Below are positions 1 to 7,212 of a stretch of DNA of 19,883 nt, piece by piece (position 1 is the stretch's first letter; each line of letters opens with the position of its first letter). The stretch is from CAZJHX01 sp964545715. GTDB lineage: Bacteria > Myxococcota_A > UBA9042 > GCA-2863065. A program made the position numbers and the translations under genes. The notes beneath the pieces are model-generated. The model worked only from the letters and a program-made list of their open reading frames with translations. It did not search any database and had not been told where the DNA came from. The DNA lies in the NCBI GenBank assembly GCA_964545715.1, contig CAZJHX010000181.1, positions 1 through 19,883 on the forward strand, in the 5' to 3' direction.

Positions 1-1
1 T

Positions 2-553
2 TTCAACTCGCCCAAGACCGCACCCTACCGCGCCCCGGGCTCACCGGCGGCAGCCCTGGCCTTCGAAACCGCGCTCGACGAGCTGGCCGAAAAGCTGGAA
101 CTGGACCCCATCGACCTGCGCCTCAAAAACAGCGCCCGCGAAGACACCCGCCGAGTCTTCGGCACCCTGATGCCCAAAGTCGGCTTCGTCGAAGTGCTCC
201 AGGCGGCCAAAGACCACCCGCACTACCAGTCGAAAATCGAAGGCCCTTACCGAGGCCGAGGCGTGGCTTCCGGCTACTGGGGCAATGGCACGGGGCCTTC
301 CAGCGCAGTAGCCACCCTCAACATCGACGGCAGCGTCAATCTCTCCGAGGGATCGCCCGATATAGGCGGCACCCGCGCCGCAGTCGCGCAGCAGTTCGCC
401 GAAGTGCTCGGCATCCCCGTCGAACAAATCAACCCGCAGATCCTCGACACCGACTCAATCGGCTATACCTCCAACTCGGCCGGCAGCGGCGTGACCTTCA
501 AGACCGGGTGGGCAGCCTACGAAGCCGCCTGCGAGATGCGGCGCCAGCTCGTC
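2..553 (+). pseudogene. Xanthine dehydrogenase-family molybdopterin-binding subunit, internal/3' fragment, partial at window edge
   Basis: The frame is open from the window edge. It matches the molybdenum hydroxylase large-subunit family (CoxL/XdhA-like), which oxidises purines, aldehydes or N-heterocycles using a Mo-cofactor. Visible hallmarks are YRAPGSPAAALAFETALDE near the start, then LDPIDLRLKN, then GRGVASGYWGN, the SPDIGGTRA stretch and the DTDSIGYTSNSAGSG..TF.TGWAAYEAA cofactor-binding region. Family resemblance fades around 535-565, well before the C-terminal part that carries the catalytic glutamate, so the fragment cannot be a working enzyme. By hand count, codons 2-535 use GAA 9 and GAG 3, whereas the rest of the same open frame (536-1201) uses GAA 1 and GAG 12. 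The frame continues without a stop into an unrelated barrel-like protein. I read this as a recombination or assembly join; the exact breakpoint is uncertain. Confidence 0.75.
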
Positions 554-1201
554 GCTCGCGCCGCGCTGGCTGTGTTGGCGGCGCGAGCGACCTCCGTACA
601 GCCGCTGGTCACACGTGGGGAGGCGCTGGAGCATCCGGTGACCGAGCTTCGCGAGCCCGTGGACGTTCCGACGCCGCAGGGGCCGCGCCAGGTGTTCGGG
701 CTGGTCGAGGCCGGCGGATCGTACGCCTTTCAGCCTGCGGATGCGCTGCACGTGGGCGGTGTAGAGGTCGCGGGCGGGATCGCGCTGCTGGACGAGCGCC
801 TGGTCGTAATGCTGGCGGGTGACTGGCAGCCGGTCCGCACACTGCCAAACGCCGCCACCTCGGCCGAGCTGACCACCGGCGCCATCCGCATGTCCGCCCG
901 CGGGGGCCCCCGGTTTGGGCCGCTGCTACTCCGCTTCGGCGGTGGAGTGGGGTGGGAGTGGCGATCCCTGACGTTTGCGCCACCGACACGCTTCGGCACG
1001 GAAGAGCGCGCGTCCGGTGCAGCGTTGCTACGCGGCGAGGCCGAGTTGGTGTGGCGCGCCACGAAAAACCTGCGCCTCGCGGTCGGTGTGCACGGCCAGC
1101 TGTATCTCGGCGGCGATCCGATCTCGTGGCTGGGGCAGGCGGTGTACGCCGCACCCAGGGGCGCCGTGGGGTCGTCATTACGCCTGGGCGCGGGTTTTTG
1201 A
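536..1201 (+). CDS. Predicted outer-membrane beta-barrel-like protein (start uncertain, fused in frame to XDH fragment)
   Basis: I do not recognise a named family. After about residue 50 the protein alternates polar and hydrophobic residues and is rich in Gly and aromatic residues (VFGLVEAGGSYAF, LLLRFGGGVGWEW, LRLAVGVHGQLYLGG). It ends in LRLGAGF with a terminal Phe, as is common for outer-membrane barrels recognised by BAM. The chosen ATG at 536 begins MRRQLVARAALAVLAARATS, which could serve as a signal peptide. However, the same stretch also resembles the continuation of the upstream dehydrogenase, so the true 5' end may have been lost at the join. The gene lies 49 bp upstream of the ECF sigma factor on the same strand. 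It may belong to the sigma/FecR module, but this is inferred from position only. Confidence 0.55.
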   Translation: MRRQLVARAALAVLAARATSVQPLVTRGEALEHPVTELREPVDVPTPQGPRQVFGLVEAGGSYAFQPADALHVGGVEVAGGIALLDERLVVMLAGDWQPVRTLPNAATSAELTTGAIRMSARGGPRFGPLLLRFGGGVGWEWRSLTFAPPTRFGTEERASGAALLRGEAELVWRATKNLRLAVGVHGQLYLGGDPISWLGQAVYAAPRGAVGSSLRLGAGF

Positions 1202-1250
1202 TGAACAGCGGTGAACATTGCGGTCCCTGCCGGGCACTAATGGTGCAGTG

Positions 1251-1835
1251 ATGGACGCGGAGCGTGAGCAACTGGAGCGCTGTCGGGCGGGAGATGAGGC
1301 CGCGTGGGCCGATCTCTACTACGCCAATGCCCCTACAGTTGCGCGCTTCCTGCAACGGATGCTTGGGCCATGCGACGATTTGGACGACCTGATTCAACAA
1401 GTCTTTGTGGAGCTGTTCAGCTCTCTGGACCGGTTTCGCGGCGACGCCAAGCTGTCGACGTGGCTTTATCGGATCAGCGCGCACGTCGTGTCCAAGCGGC
1501 TGCGCAGCGCACGTCGTCATCGTCGCCGGCTGGAGGCCTTCGCCCGCGATGGACTGCATGCGATCGACCCGGCTCAGAACACGCCCAGGCGCCGGGTCGA
1601 AGCCCGGTCGCAGCTGCGCATAGTGGCTGCCGTGGTTGACTGCATGGACACGCGCCATCGCACCGTGTGGGTGATGCGGGAGCTGGAGGGGCTGTCGACA
1701 GAGGATGTCGCGGAGGCCCTGGAGCTGCGTGCGGGCACGGTACGCTCGCGGTTGTTCAAGGCGCGGAAGGCCGTCGTTGCCGCGCTGGAGGCGGCCGAGG
1801 CTGAGCAGGCCGGGCGCCAGAGGAGCGCCGGCTGA
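1251..1835 (+). CDS. ECF-type RNA polymerase sigma factor
   Basis: This 194-residue protein has the usual size and two-domain layout of group 4 (ECF) sigma factors, which direct RNA polymerase to envelope- or stress-response promoters. Region 2 is visible as DDLDDLIQQVFVELFSSLDRFRG followed by STWLYRISAHVV (residues about 45-82). Region 4 is visible as VDCMDTRHRTVWVMRELEG then STEDVAEAL and GTVRSRLFKARKAV (about 128-180), the helix-turn-helix that reads the -35 element. I chose the ATG at 1251; an upstream in-frame TTG at 1218 would add 11 residues without family support, and no strong Shine-Dalgarno precedes either. The stop overlaps the next start as ATGA, so it is probably translationally coupled to the FecR protein, its likely regulatory partner. 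Confidence 0.9.
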   Translation: MDAEREQLERCRAGDEAAWADLYYANAPTVARFLQRMLGPCDDLDDLIQQVFVELFSSLDRFRGDAKLSTWLYRISAHVVSKRLRSARRHRRRLEAFARDGLHAIDPAQNTPRRRVEARSQLRIVAAVVDCMDTRHRTVWVMRELEGLSTEDVAEALELRAGTVRSRLFKARKAVVAALEAAEAEQAGRQRSAG

Positions 1836-3610
1836 TGGACGCCACCCGACACACGTGCGACCGCAGCCGCGACTGGCTGGGCGACGAGGCGCTAGACCGG
1901 GCGACCGAGTGCGCGGCCTGCGTGCGGGAGTCCGAGCGCTACCAGAGGCACGTGGCTGTTTTGGCGCGGGATAGCGCCGCGGTGGATGTCGTCATTCCGG
2001 CGTTTCGGCCTATCCGCGATCAGGTGCGCGCCCGTCGTCGGAGCTGGCGCCAGCGGCTGTCGGATGCGACGCCGCGCTGGAGCATTCCGGTCGCCGCGCT
2101 GGCGGCGGCCGTGGTCCTCTTTGTGGTGATGCGCCCTGATGCGGGGCCCCCGCCGCCGGCTGAGAAGATCGACGTCGCGGTAGTGGTGACGCCCGGTGAA
2201 ATCGTGGAGGCGCCTGCGGATGAGCCGCGTGTGATCCGCGACCCGGAGCTGGCCACGATGACGCTGGCGGCGGCCGCGCAGGTCGAGGTCCAACGGTGGG
2301 ATCGGACCCACGCGTCGGTGACGCTGAAGCAGGGATCTGTGCGCCTGAAAGTGCGCAAGCGGTCGCCGGGCCACACGTTTGAGGTGCGCACGGCCAACGC
2401 GGTGGTCTCTGTGGTCGGCACCGAGTTCGATGTGATTCGCGAGTCTCGCACCCGCACGAGGGTGAGGGTGCACGAGGGGATCGTTCGCGTGTCTCGTCTC
2501 GACGGGACGCCTGTGGCGCGGCTCACGGCAGGGCGGTCGCATACCCTGGACACCGCGCCGCCGGTCGTGGCTGAGGTGGTGCAAAAGCCCGCCCCCCGTG
2601 TCGAGAAGCCGAAGGCGCCCGCGCCGGTCGTGGCGGCGGTGGTCAAGCCGGCGCCGGTGAAGAGGCGGCGGGCCCGCCGAGCGCCGCGACGAGCTCGCCC
2701 TGTCATCAAGGTGCGCCAGGCGCCGGTGAAGCCTGTTGCTGTAGTCGAGGCGCCCAAACCTGTGGTCGCGAAGCCGGTAGTGGTCGCGAAGCCGGTTGTG
2801 GTCGCGAAGCCGGTTGTGGCCGCGAAGCCGGTTGTGGCCGCGAAGCCGGTCGCGCCTTCGAAGCCCGCCGGGACAACCGAGGCCCCTCAGGCGGCGCCGG
2901 ATCCGGCAGAGCTACTGGGCCACGCGCGCGCTCACCTGGCGGCTGGGCGTGATCGCGCCGCCGTGCGGGTCTTGCAGCAGGCGCTTCGGGCACCCGGCAG
3001 CCATCGAGCGCGACTGCTGGCGCTTCTGGGCGACGCCCATCGGCTGGCGGGCGCCCCAACAAAAGCACGCCAGGCCTACGAGGCGGCGCTGAGGTCGGGC
3101 GGATCCGGGCCGGCGGCAGGCGTCTCTACCGATCTGGCCACGCTGCTGGCCGACGACCTGGGCCGCCCAAAGGCTGCCGCTGACGTCTGGCGTAGATACG
3201 TCGCTCGATACCCCAAGGGTAGGGCGGCAGCGCGGGGCTATTGGGAGCTGTCGCGGCTAGGTCCGACAGATGAGCGTCAGGACCACCTTCGTCACCTCCT
3301 GGCGGCGTATCCGGCCTCGGGATATGCGACGCGGGCGTTTGTGGCGCTGGGTCGCAGCCTGATCAAGGCCAAGCGCTGGAAGGACGCAGTCGCTCACTTT
3401 GCGCCGGGTCTGCGCGCGGGGCAGGCGACACGGGCGGAGGCCGCGATCGTGGGTACCATGCGAGCGCGCCTTGCCTTGGGCGATGCGGCTGCAGTGCGCA
3501 GGCTGGGCCGCAAGTACACCGACCGCTTCCCCAACGGCAAGCGCCGCTCCGAGGTTGCCCGGCTGCTCAAGGCGGTGGAGCACCAATCAGATAGTCGCTT
3601 CGGCCCATGA
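1835..3610 (+). CDS. Membrane FecR-domain protein with C-terminal TPR region, likely regulator of the adjacent sigma factor
   Basis: This 591-residue protein is modular. Residues 1-80 are cytoplasmic and contain H6, C8 and a CAAC pair (C26/C29), reminiscent of zinc-binding anti-sigma domains but without the standard His-x3-Cys-x2-Cys order. Residues about 84-99 form one membrane segment. Residues about 160-235 are a FecR domain (LKQGSVRLKV, VVSVVGTEFDV, VHEGIVRVS, LTAG). A long basic Pro/Ala/Lys/Val-rich spacer follows (about 247-350), including five 6-residue repeats. Residues about 355-580 are helical TPR-like repeats. In known FecR systems such a protein transmits a periplasmic signal to the sigma factor. 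The coupled ATGA overlap supports that here, but the signal is unknown. The last codons (HQSDSRFGP) lie inside an inverted repeat, so the C-terminus may derive from an inserted element. Confidence 0.85.
   Translation: MDATRHTCDRSRDWLGDEALDRATECAACVRESERYQRHVAVLARDSAAVDVVIPAFRPIRDQVRARRRSWRQRLSDATPRWSIPVAALAAAVVLFVVMRPDAGPPPPAEKIDVAVVVTPGEIVEAPADEPRVIRDPELATMTLAAAAQVEVQRWDRTHASVTLKQGSVRLKVRKRSPGHTFEVRTANAVVSVVGTEFDVIRESRTRTRVRVHEGIVRVSRLDGTPVARLTAGRSHTLDTAPPVVAEVVQKPAPRVEKPKAPAPVVAAVVKPAPVKRRRARRAPRRARPVIKVRQAPVKPVAVVEAPKPVVAKPVVVAKPVVVAKPVVAAKPVVAAKPVAPSKPAGTTEAPQAAPDPAELLGHARAHLAAGRDRAAVRVLQQALRAPGSHRARLLALLGDAHRLAGAPTKARQAYEAALRSGGSGPAAGVSTDLATLLADDLGRPKAAADVWRRYVARYPKGRAAARGYWELSRLGPTDERQDHLRHLLAAYPASGYATRAFVALGRSLIKAKRWKDAVAHFAPGLRAGQATRAEAAIVGTMRARLALGDAAAVRRLGRKYTDRFPNGKRRSEVARLLKAVEHQSDSRFGP
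2765..2854 (+). repeat. 18-bp tandem repeat, five units, coding for (V/A)AKPVV
   Basis: Five consecutive 18-bp units begin at 2765, 2783, 2801, 2819 and 2837, each close to GTCGCGAAGCCGGTTGTG. They encode VAKPVV/AAKPVV (residues 311-340) in the periplasmic spacer of the FecR protein. Such Lys-Pro repeats form extended rods like the TonB spacer. Near-identity at the DNA level suggests recent slippage expansion. Confidence 0.9.
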
Positions 3611-3732
3611 GACCGCTGGGGGGCGCTGCCGGCCCTCATGGTCGGGGGGGGCCAGGCAGGCCACCACTGCGACCTCGGAAGCAGGCAGCGCCGCGCCACC
3701 AGTCTCATGGGCGTGAGCGACTATCTGATTGG
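3583..3732. repeat. 150-bp imperfect inverted repeat (MITE-like / long hairpin) overlapping the 3' end of the FecR gene
   Basis: CCAATCAGATAGTCGCT at 3583-3599 is matched perfectly by its reverse complement at 3716-3732. After a 3-nt internal mismatch, GCCCATGAGAC (3603-3613) pairs with 3702-3712. Pairing then continues imperfectly, including a shared GGCGCTGCC in each arm (3622-3630 against the reverse complement in the 3680s). The FecR stop codon (3608-3610) lies in the left arm. No clear target-site duplication is visible at the ends and no transposase is encoded. It could be a MITE-like element, a dispersed palindrome, or a large transcription-ending hairpin, though there is no U-tract. 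It fills most of the 166-bp gap before the thioredoxin-like gene. Confidence 0.8.
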
Positions 3733-3776
3733 CGCTCCTAGAGCAGCGATAGCCCGAAGTAGTATGCTCTGCCGCG

Positions 3777-4817
3777 ATGAACGGCACTCGGACAGTATTT
3801 CTAACCGCACTGCTGACGCTGCTGCTGACCGCGCCCACTGACGCGACCGCGGCAAAGTCGGGCGATTACCTGCACCGCGACGGCAACAAGACGCTTGTGC
3901 AGCTCTTCACCGCAGAGCTGGCGGCGGCGCGGGCTAAGAAGCAGGGCGTCGTGGTCGTCTTCTCGGCCGACTGGTGCGCGCCGTGCAAGACGATCAAAGA
4001 GTTCCTGCAAGAGAGCCCGGTTACGCGGAAGCTGACGCGCCAGGGCCGCATTCTCTTTATCGACGTGGACGAGTGGCGTGGTCCCGCCCACCGGCTGATC
4101 GCCGGCGTCAACCCGACAAAGCTGCCGACGATCGTGCGCGTGGACTACACCGGCAAGGAGGTCGCGCGGTGCTTCGGCACGGAGCTGGGGTTGCTCAGCG
4201 CCAGGGCGGTGGGCCTCAACCTCAAGCGGCTCATCGAAGGAAAACGACCGACCAAGCCGGCGTATGAGAGCAATCCGGAAGAGCGGACGGCCCTGCTGCG
4301 CGCAGACATGGCTCGGCAGAAGGCCAAGCACGTGGGCGTGCCACCGGTGGAGGTGGAGGTCGTGTCCTCGGACGCCAACGGCTTCACTCTGCGTGTGGTG
4401 CTGCGCAATCAGCAGGCGCCGCGACGCTGGTACGTGATCCCGGCAGCGCTGGAGCAGCCGCTGGCGACCGATCCGGGCGTGACCAGCTACACCGTCTACA
4501 AGTTTGCGGACCACGTTCGGGCGCAGTTCATGCGGTTTGCCGGCCAGTTCGGGTTTACCGCCATTCCGGTCGCCGGCAACGGCTTTGTGGACCTGGGCAA
4601 CTTTCGGCTGCCGGGCCCGCCCAGCGGCGGAATCCTGGAGATCTGGGAGCTCAATCAGCTAAAGGTCGGCGCACAGAAGCTCACCTTCGACAAAAAGCTG
4701 CCGTATACGCTGACGCTGAAGGATGCGACGCGGGCGCAGTCGCTGCGTACGCAGACGGCGCCGCCGCCCGTGAAGCTGTTCGTCAAAAAACGCTACCGCG
4801 TGCCTATCGATCCGTGA
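3777..4817 (+). CDS. Secreted thioredoxin-fold protein with an additional C-terminal domain
   Basis: This 346-residue protein starts with a signal peptide (hydrophobic FLTALLTLLLTA, probable cleavage after ATAA near residue 26). A thioredoxin domain covers about residues 35-160: VVVVFSADWCAPC places the redox pair at C67/C70, and NPTKLPTIV supplies the conserved cis-proline loop. It should act in the periplasm as a thiol-disulfide reductase or isomerase (DsbD gamma/TlpA-like). The remaining roughly 180 residues are rich in beta-strand-like segments (RWYVIPAALEQ, GGILEIWELNQL) and match no domain I can name. No strong Shine-Dalgarno precedes the ATG; TAGTAT at 3760-3765 is a possible -10. Its 3' end overlaps the convergent ligase gene by 14 bp. 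Confidence 0.8.
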   Translation: MNGTRTVFLTALLTLLLTAPTDATAAKSGDYLHRDGNKTLVQLFTAELAAARAKKQGVVVVFSADWCAPCKTIKEFLQESPVTRKLTRQGRILFIDVDEWRGPAHRLIAGVNPTKLPTIVRVDYTGKEVARCFGTELGLLSARAVGLNLKRLIEGKRPTKPAYESNPEERTALLRADMARQKAKHVGVPPVEVEVVSSDANGFTLRVVLRNQQAPRRWYVIPAALEQPLATDPGVTSYTVYKFADHVRAQFMRFAGQFGFTAIPVAGNGFVDLGNFRLPGPPSGGILEIWELNQLKVGAQKLTFDKKLPYTLTLKDATRAQSLRTQTAPPPVKLFVKKRYRVPIDP

Positions 4818-6351
4818 GCGAGCTGAAGCCCCGGGCGTGGATGTCGCGCACGCTGGTGATCGTGTCGGCGTCCTGAGCCGACTTGTCCGGCCGGTAGCGC
4901 ACCAGCCGGGCGAATCGCAGCGCAACCCCACCCGGATAATGCGGGCTCTGCTGGATGTCGTTGAACGCGATCTCCACCACCATCGTGGGCGTCACATGCA
5001 CGGTCCAGTCGTTGCGCGAGGTCTCGATGGCCTGCAGCGCCTCGGTCTGCCAGGCCAGTATCTCGTCCGTCATGCCCTTGAACGTCTTGCCGAGCATGAC
5101 GAAGTCGCCGCCATCCGGATCCCGGGCGCCCAGATGCAGGTTGCTGAGCCAGCCGCGCCGCCTCCCACTGCCCCACTCCGCGGCCAGGACGACCAGGTCC
5201 AGTGTGTGGACCGGCTTGACCTTCAGCCACCCGTTGGAGCGGCTGCCGGCCACGTATGGGTTGTCCTCGGTCTTGGCCATCAGCCCCTCGTGACCCGCCT
5301 GCAGGGCGGACGTCATGAAGTCTGCGGCGGTGGTGGGGTCTGCTGTGACCAGGCGCTGAACCAGCCACTGCGGGGGGACAGCCTGCTCGAGGGCCGCGCG
5401 CCGCTCGGTACCGGCGGCGTCGATCAGCAGCTGGTCGTCCAGCATCAAGCAGTCGAAAAACACCGGGGTCAGCGGCAGCTCGCGGCGCAGCTCGGCCACC
5501 TTTTGGACGCGACCGAAGCGCCGCATGGTGTCTTGGAAAGGTCGGGGCGCGCCCTCCTCGTCCAGCGCCAGCACCTCGCCGTCAAGGACGATGGTGTGCG
5601 CGTCGAGAGCCCGGATCCCTTCGACCACCTCGGGCACGGAGGCGGTCACCTCGCGCAGGCGGCGGCTGTACACACGTACGTCGTCCCCGCGCTTGTGGAC
5701 CTGGATACGCGCGCCGTCCAGCTTCAATTCGAAGGCGGCGGTGGTCAGGCGCTGCAAAGCCTCGTGCACGTCGGCGGCTGACTGCGCGAGCATGGGCTGA
5801 ACCGGCCGAAACAGCTGCAAGGTAAAGCCCGCCAGCGCCTCGGCGCCTCCCGCCAGGGCAGCACGTGCGACCTCGGCGAGATTTCCCGAGAACATCAGCG
5901 CGCGCCGCACGTCCTTGACCCGGGTCTTTGTGGTTTTGGCGACCGCGGTCACCATCACGCCGTCCAGCGCACCCTGGCGCAGCCCACCGGCCAGCAGCGC
6001 CACCAGAAACGCCTGCTCCGCGGCGGTCGCGCGGCTGAACAGCGCGGTCAGCAGCTCATGACGGCGGGCCGCGGAGCCTGCGCCGCTGGTGTCTTTGATC
6101 GCCGAGAGCGTCTCATCGACCGCGGCCAGCGTCAGGGATTGCTGCTCGGCGGCCGGTCCGATGGCCGCACGCACGGACCGATGACCCACGCCGATCCGCC
6201 CTTGAGGCAGACGCGCCGACAGGTAATGGATGGCCAGCGAGACGTCATCACCGGACAGCCGTGACAGCAGCTGCGCCAACAGCGCGACCTTCTCGTTGCG
6301 CGACCTCGTGGCCGTGACGGCGCGGGAGACATTGACCAGTTCCGTGAGCAT
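4804..6351 (-). CDS. ligB: ATP-dependent DNA ligase, LigB type
   Basis: This 515-residue protein seals DNA nicks using ATP. It has an N-terminal DNA-binding domain (about 1-180), an adenylation domain and a C-terminal OB-fold. The motifs are in order: I, FELKLDGARIQVHK with nucleophile K210; III, DGEVLAL at 257-263; IIIa, VFFDCLMLD near 297-305; IV, EGLMAK at 355-360; V, WLKVKP at 375-380. Length and motif spacing match mycobacterial LigB and archaeal/eukaryal ligase I-like enzymes, not the short Ku-associated LigD or periplasmic LigE types. No Ku, polymerase or nuclease partner is adjacent, so it is probably an accessory repair ligase beside the usual NAD-dependent LigA. The start at 6351 gives the complete N-terminal domain. 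The symbol is by similarity of architecture. Confidence 0.92.
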   Translation of the reverse strand: MLTELVNVSRAVTATRSRNEKVALLAQLLSRLSGDDVSLAIHYLSARLPQGRIGVGHRSVRAAIGPAAEQQSLTLAAVDETLSAIKDTSGAGSAARRHELLTALFSRATAAEQAFLVALLAGGLRQGALDGVMVTAVAKTTKTRVKDVRRALMFSGNLAEVARAALAGGAEALAGFTLQLFRPVQPMLAQSAADVHEALQRLTTAAFELKLDGARIQVHKRGDDVRVYSRRLREVTASVPEVVEGIRALDAHTIVLDGEVLALDEEGAPRPFQDTMRRFGRVQKVAELRRELPLTPVFFDCLMLDDQLLIDAAGTERRAALEQAVPPQWLVQRLVTADPTTAADFMTSALQAGHEGLMAKTEDNPYVAGSRSNGWLKVKPVHTLDLVVLAAEWGSGRRRGWLSNLHLGARDPDGGDFVMLGKTFKGMTDEILAWQTEALQAIETSRNDWTVHVTPTMVVEIAFNDIQQSPHYPGGVALRFARLVRYRPDKSAQDADTITSVRDIHARGFSSLTDR

Positions 6352-6403
6352 CGCGCCGAGCCTATCTCGCTTCGCCGAAAAAAGTTGTTCAAAAAACGAT
6401 CGA

Positions 6404-6433
6404 ATTGTCAGAAACTAGACATTGTACAGAATA
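6404..6433 (+). promoter_or_regulatory. AT-rich divergent promoter region with direct repeat
   Basis: The gap between ligase and barrel gene (6352-6476) is the most AT-rich stretch of the window. TTGTCA at 6405-6410 and AGAATA at 6428-6433 form a weak sigma-70-like -35/-10 pair with 17-bp spacing towards the barrel gene. ATTGTCAGAA at 6404 is repeated as ATTGTACAGAA at 6421, a start-to-start spacing of 17 bp, which may be an operator or chance. Confidence 0.3.
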
Positions 6434-6476
6434 TGTTGAATGAACCCGCGAAGCGGTCGCGGGAGGCGGAATCGGC

Positions 6477-7142
6477 GTGTCTGACCGAAAGAACAGTATT
6501 CGTGTATGCGCAGCGGCGGCCCTGCTTCTGGCGACGATCACATCAAGCGTGGCCATGGCCGACAGCACCTCGCTGATCACCACCGGCTTCGGCGCCGGGT
6601 TTGGTTTCTCGAGCCACACACAGGCCAACGGAGTCACCACCACCGGGTTCAGCAACGAGCTCAGCCTGCGCTTCAAAGCCCTGTACATTCTGGGCGCCGA
6701 GCTGGCCTACAGCCCCACCGACGGCTTCACCGGCGCCGAGAGCGACATGGTGTTCCAGAACGAGCTGCGGTTCAGCGGCCTGCTCTATTTCGTACCCACA
6801 CCCTACGTCTCGGCGTACGCAAAGGTCGGCATCGAAGGTGACAGCCTCAAGGCCGTCTTCACCGTGCTGGACCCCAGCAACAGCTATCACGGCGGCGGCG
6901 GACTGGACGTCGAGATCACCGACAATATCGTGGTTCAGGTGGAGTTCCTGGTCCTGGTGCCCGGCGCCCACTCGATCGAGCAAGAGGTCTCGACCTACAT
7001 CGAGGAAGAGACTGCGCGCACTCAGGCCGCATTGAAGACCGGAGACGTCCCCGGTGACGTTGGAGCCGGCGCCCCCGAGGTCAGCGACTTCATCAATGGG
7101 TCCAACTACCGCTTCACGATCGGCGCCCGATACTTCTTTTAA
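6477..7142 (+). CDS. Predicted outer-membrane beta-barrel protein
   Basis: This 221-residue protein begins with a signal peptide (basic MSDRKNSIRV, hydrophobic AAAALLLAT, cleavage likely after AMA near residue 27). The mature part shows alternating amphipathic strands (GFGAGFGFSSHT, ELSLRFKALYILGAELAYSP, YVSAYAKVGIEG) and ends in YRFTIGARYFF. The terminal Phe and preceding pattern are typical of BAM substrates. Length fits an 8-10-stranded barrel. A short helical acidic insertion (EQEVSTYIEEETARTQAALK, about 165-185) may be a periplasmic or surface loop. I use the GTG at 6477, which has GGGAGG at 6461-6466 upstream and yields the full signal peptide. The specific function is unknown. Confidence 0.75.
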   Translation: MSDRKNSIRVCAAAALLLATITSSVAMADSTSLITTGFGAGFGFSSHTQANGVTTTGFSNELSLRFKALYILGAELAYSPTDGFTGAESDMVFQNELRFSGLLYFVPTPYVSAYAKVGIEGDSLKAVFTVLDPSNSYHGGGGLDVEITDNIVVQVEFLVLVPGAHSIEQEVSTYIEEETARTQAALKTGDVPGDVGAGAPEVSDFINGSNYRFTIGARYFF

Positions 7143-7172
7143 TAGGCGCCGCCCGGCCCCCGAATCCGCGGC

Positions 7173-7188
7173 GGGGTCAACTGACCCC
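7173..7188. promoter_or_regulatory. Perfect 16-bp dyad, possible operator
   Basis: GGGGTCAACTGACCCC is perfectly self-complementary except for its central two bases (AC). It lies just upstream of a sigma-54-like promoter. There is no U-tract on either strand to make it an intrinsic terminator, and its 7-bp half-sites suit a dimeric regulator. Confidence 0.4.
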
Positions 7189-7195
7189 CAAAAAG

Positions 7196-7212
7196 TTGGC
7201 ATAGCTCGTGCT
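7196..7212 (+). promoter_or_regulatory. Candidate sigma-54 (-24/-12) promoter
   Basis: TTGGCATAGCTCGTGCT has the invariant GG (7198-7199) and GC (7210-7211) separated by exactly 10 bp, as in the consensus TGGCACnnnnnTTGCA. A start site about 12 bp after the GC would give a leader of about 24 nt that contains the GAGGA ribosome-binding site at 7235-7239, before the ATG at 7247. Confidence 0.4.

Noticed and set aside
609..1658. Minus-strand open frame of 349 codons opposite barrel and sigma genes
   Set aside because: Arg/Pro/Ala-rich composition typical of shadow frames in GC-rich DNA; the sigma factor is unambiguous on the other strand.
3729..3745. A second -24/-12-like site (TTGGCGCTCCTAGAGCA) upstream of the thioredoxin-like gene
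   Set aside because: GG/GC spacing is right, but the -12 half (GAGCA) is poor and the site straddles the end of the inverted repeat; weaker than the 7196 candidate.
7173..7190. Dyad followed by A-run read as an intrinsic terminator
   Set aside because: On the plus strand the stem is followed by A, not T; on the minus strand the stem is not followed by a T-run. An operator fits better.
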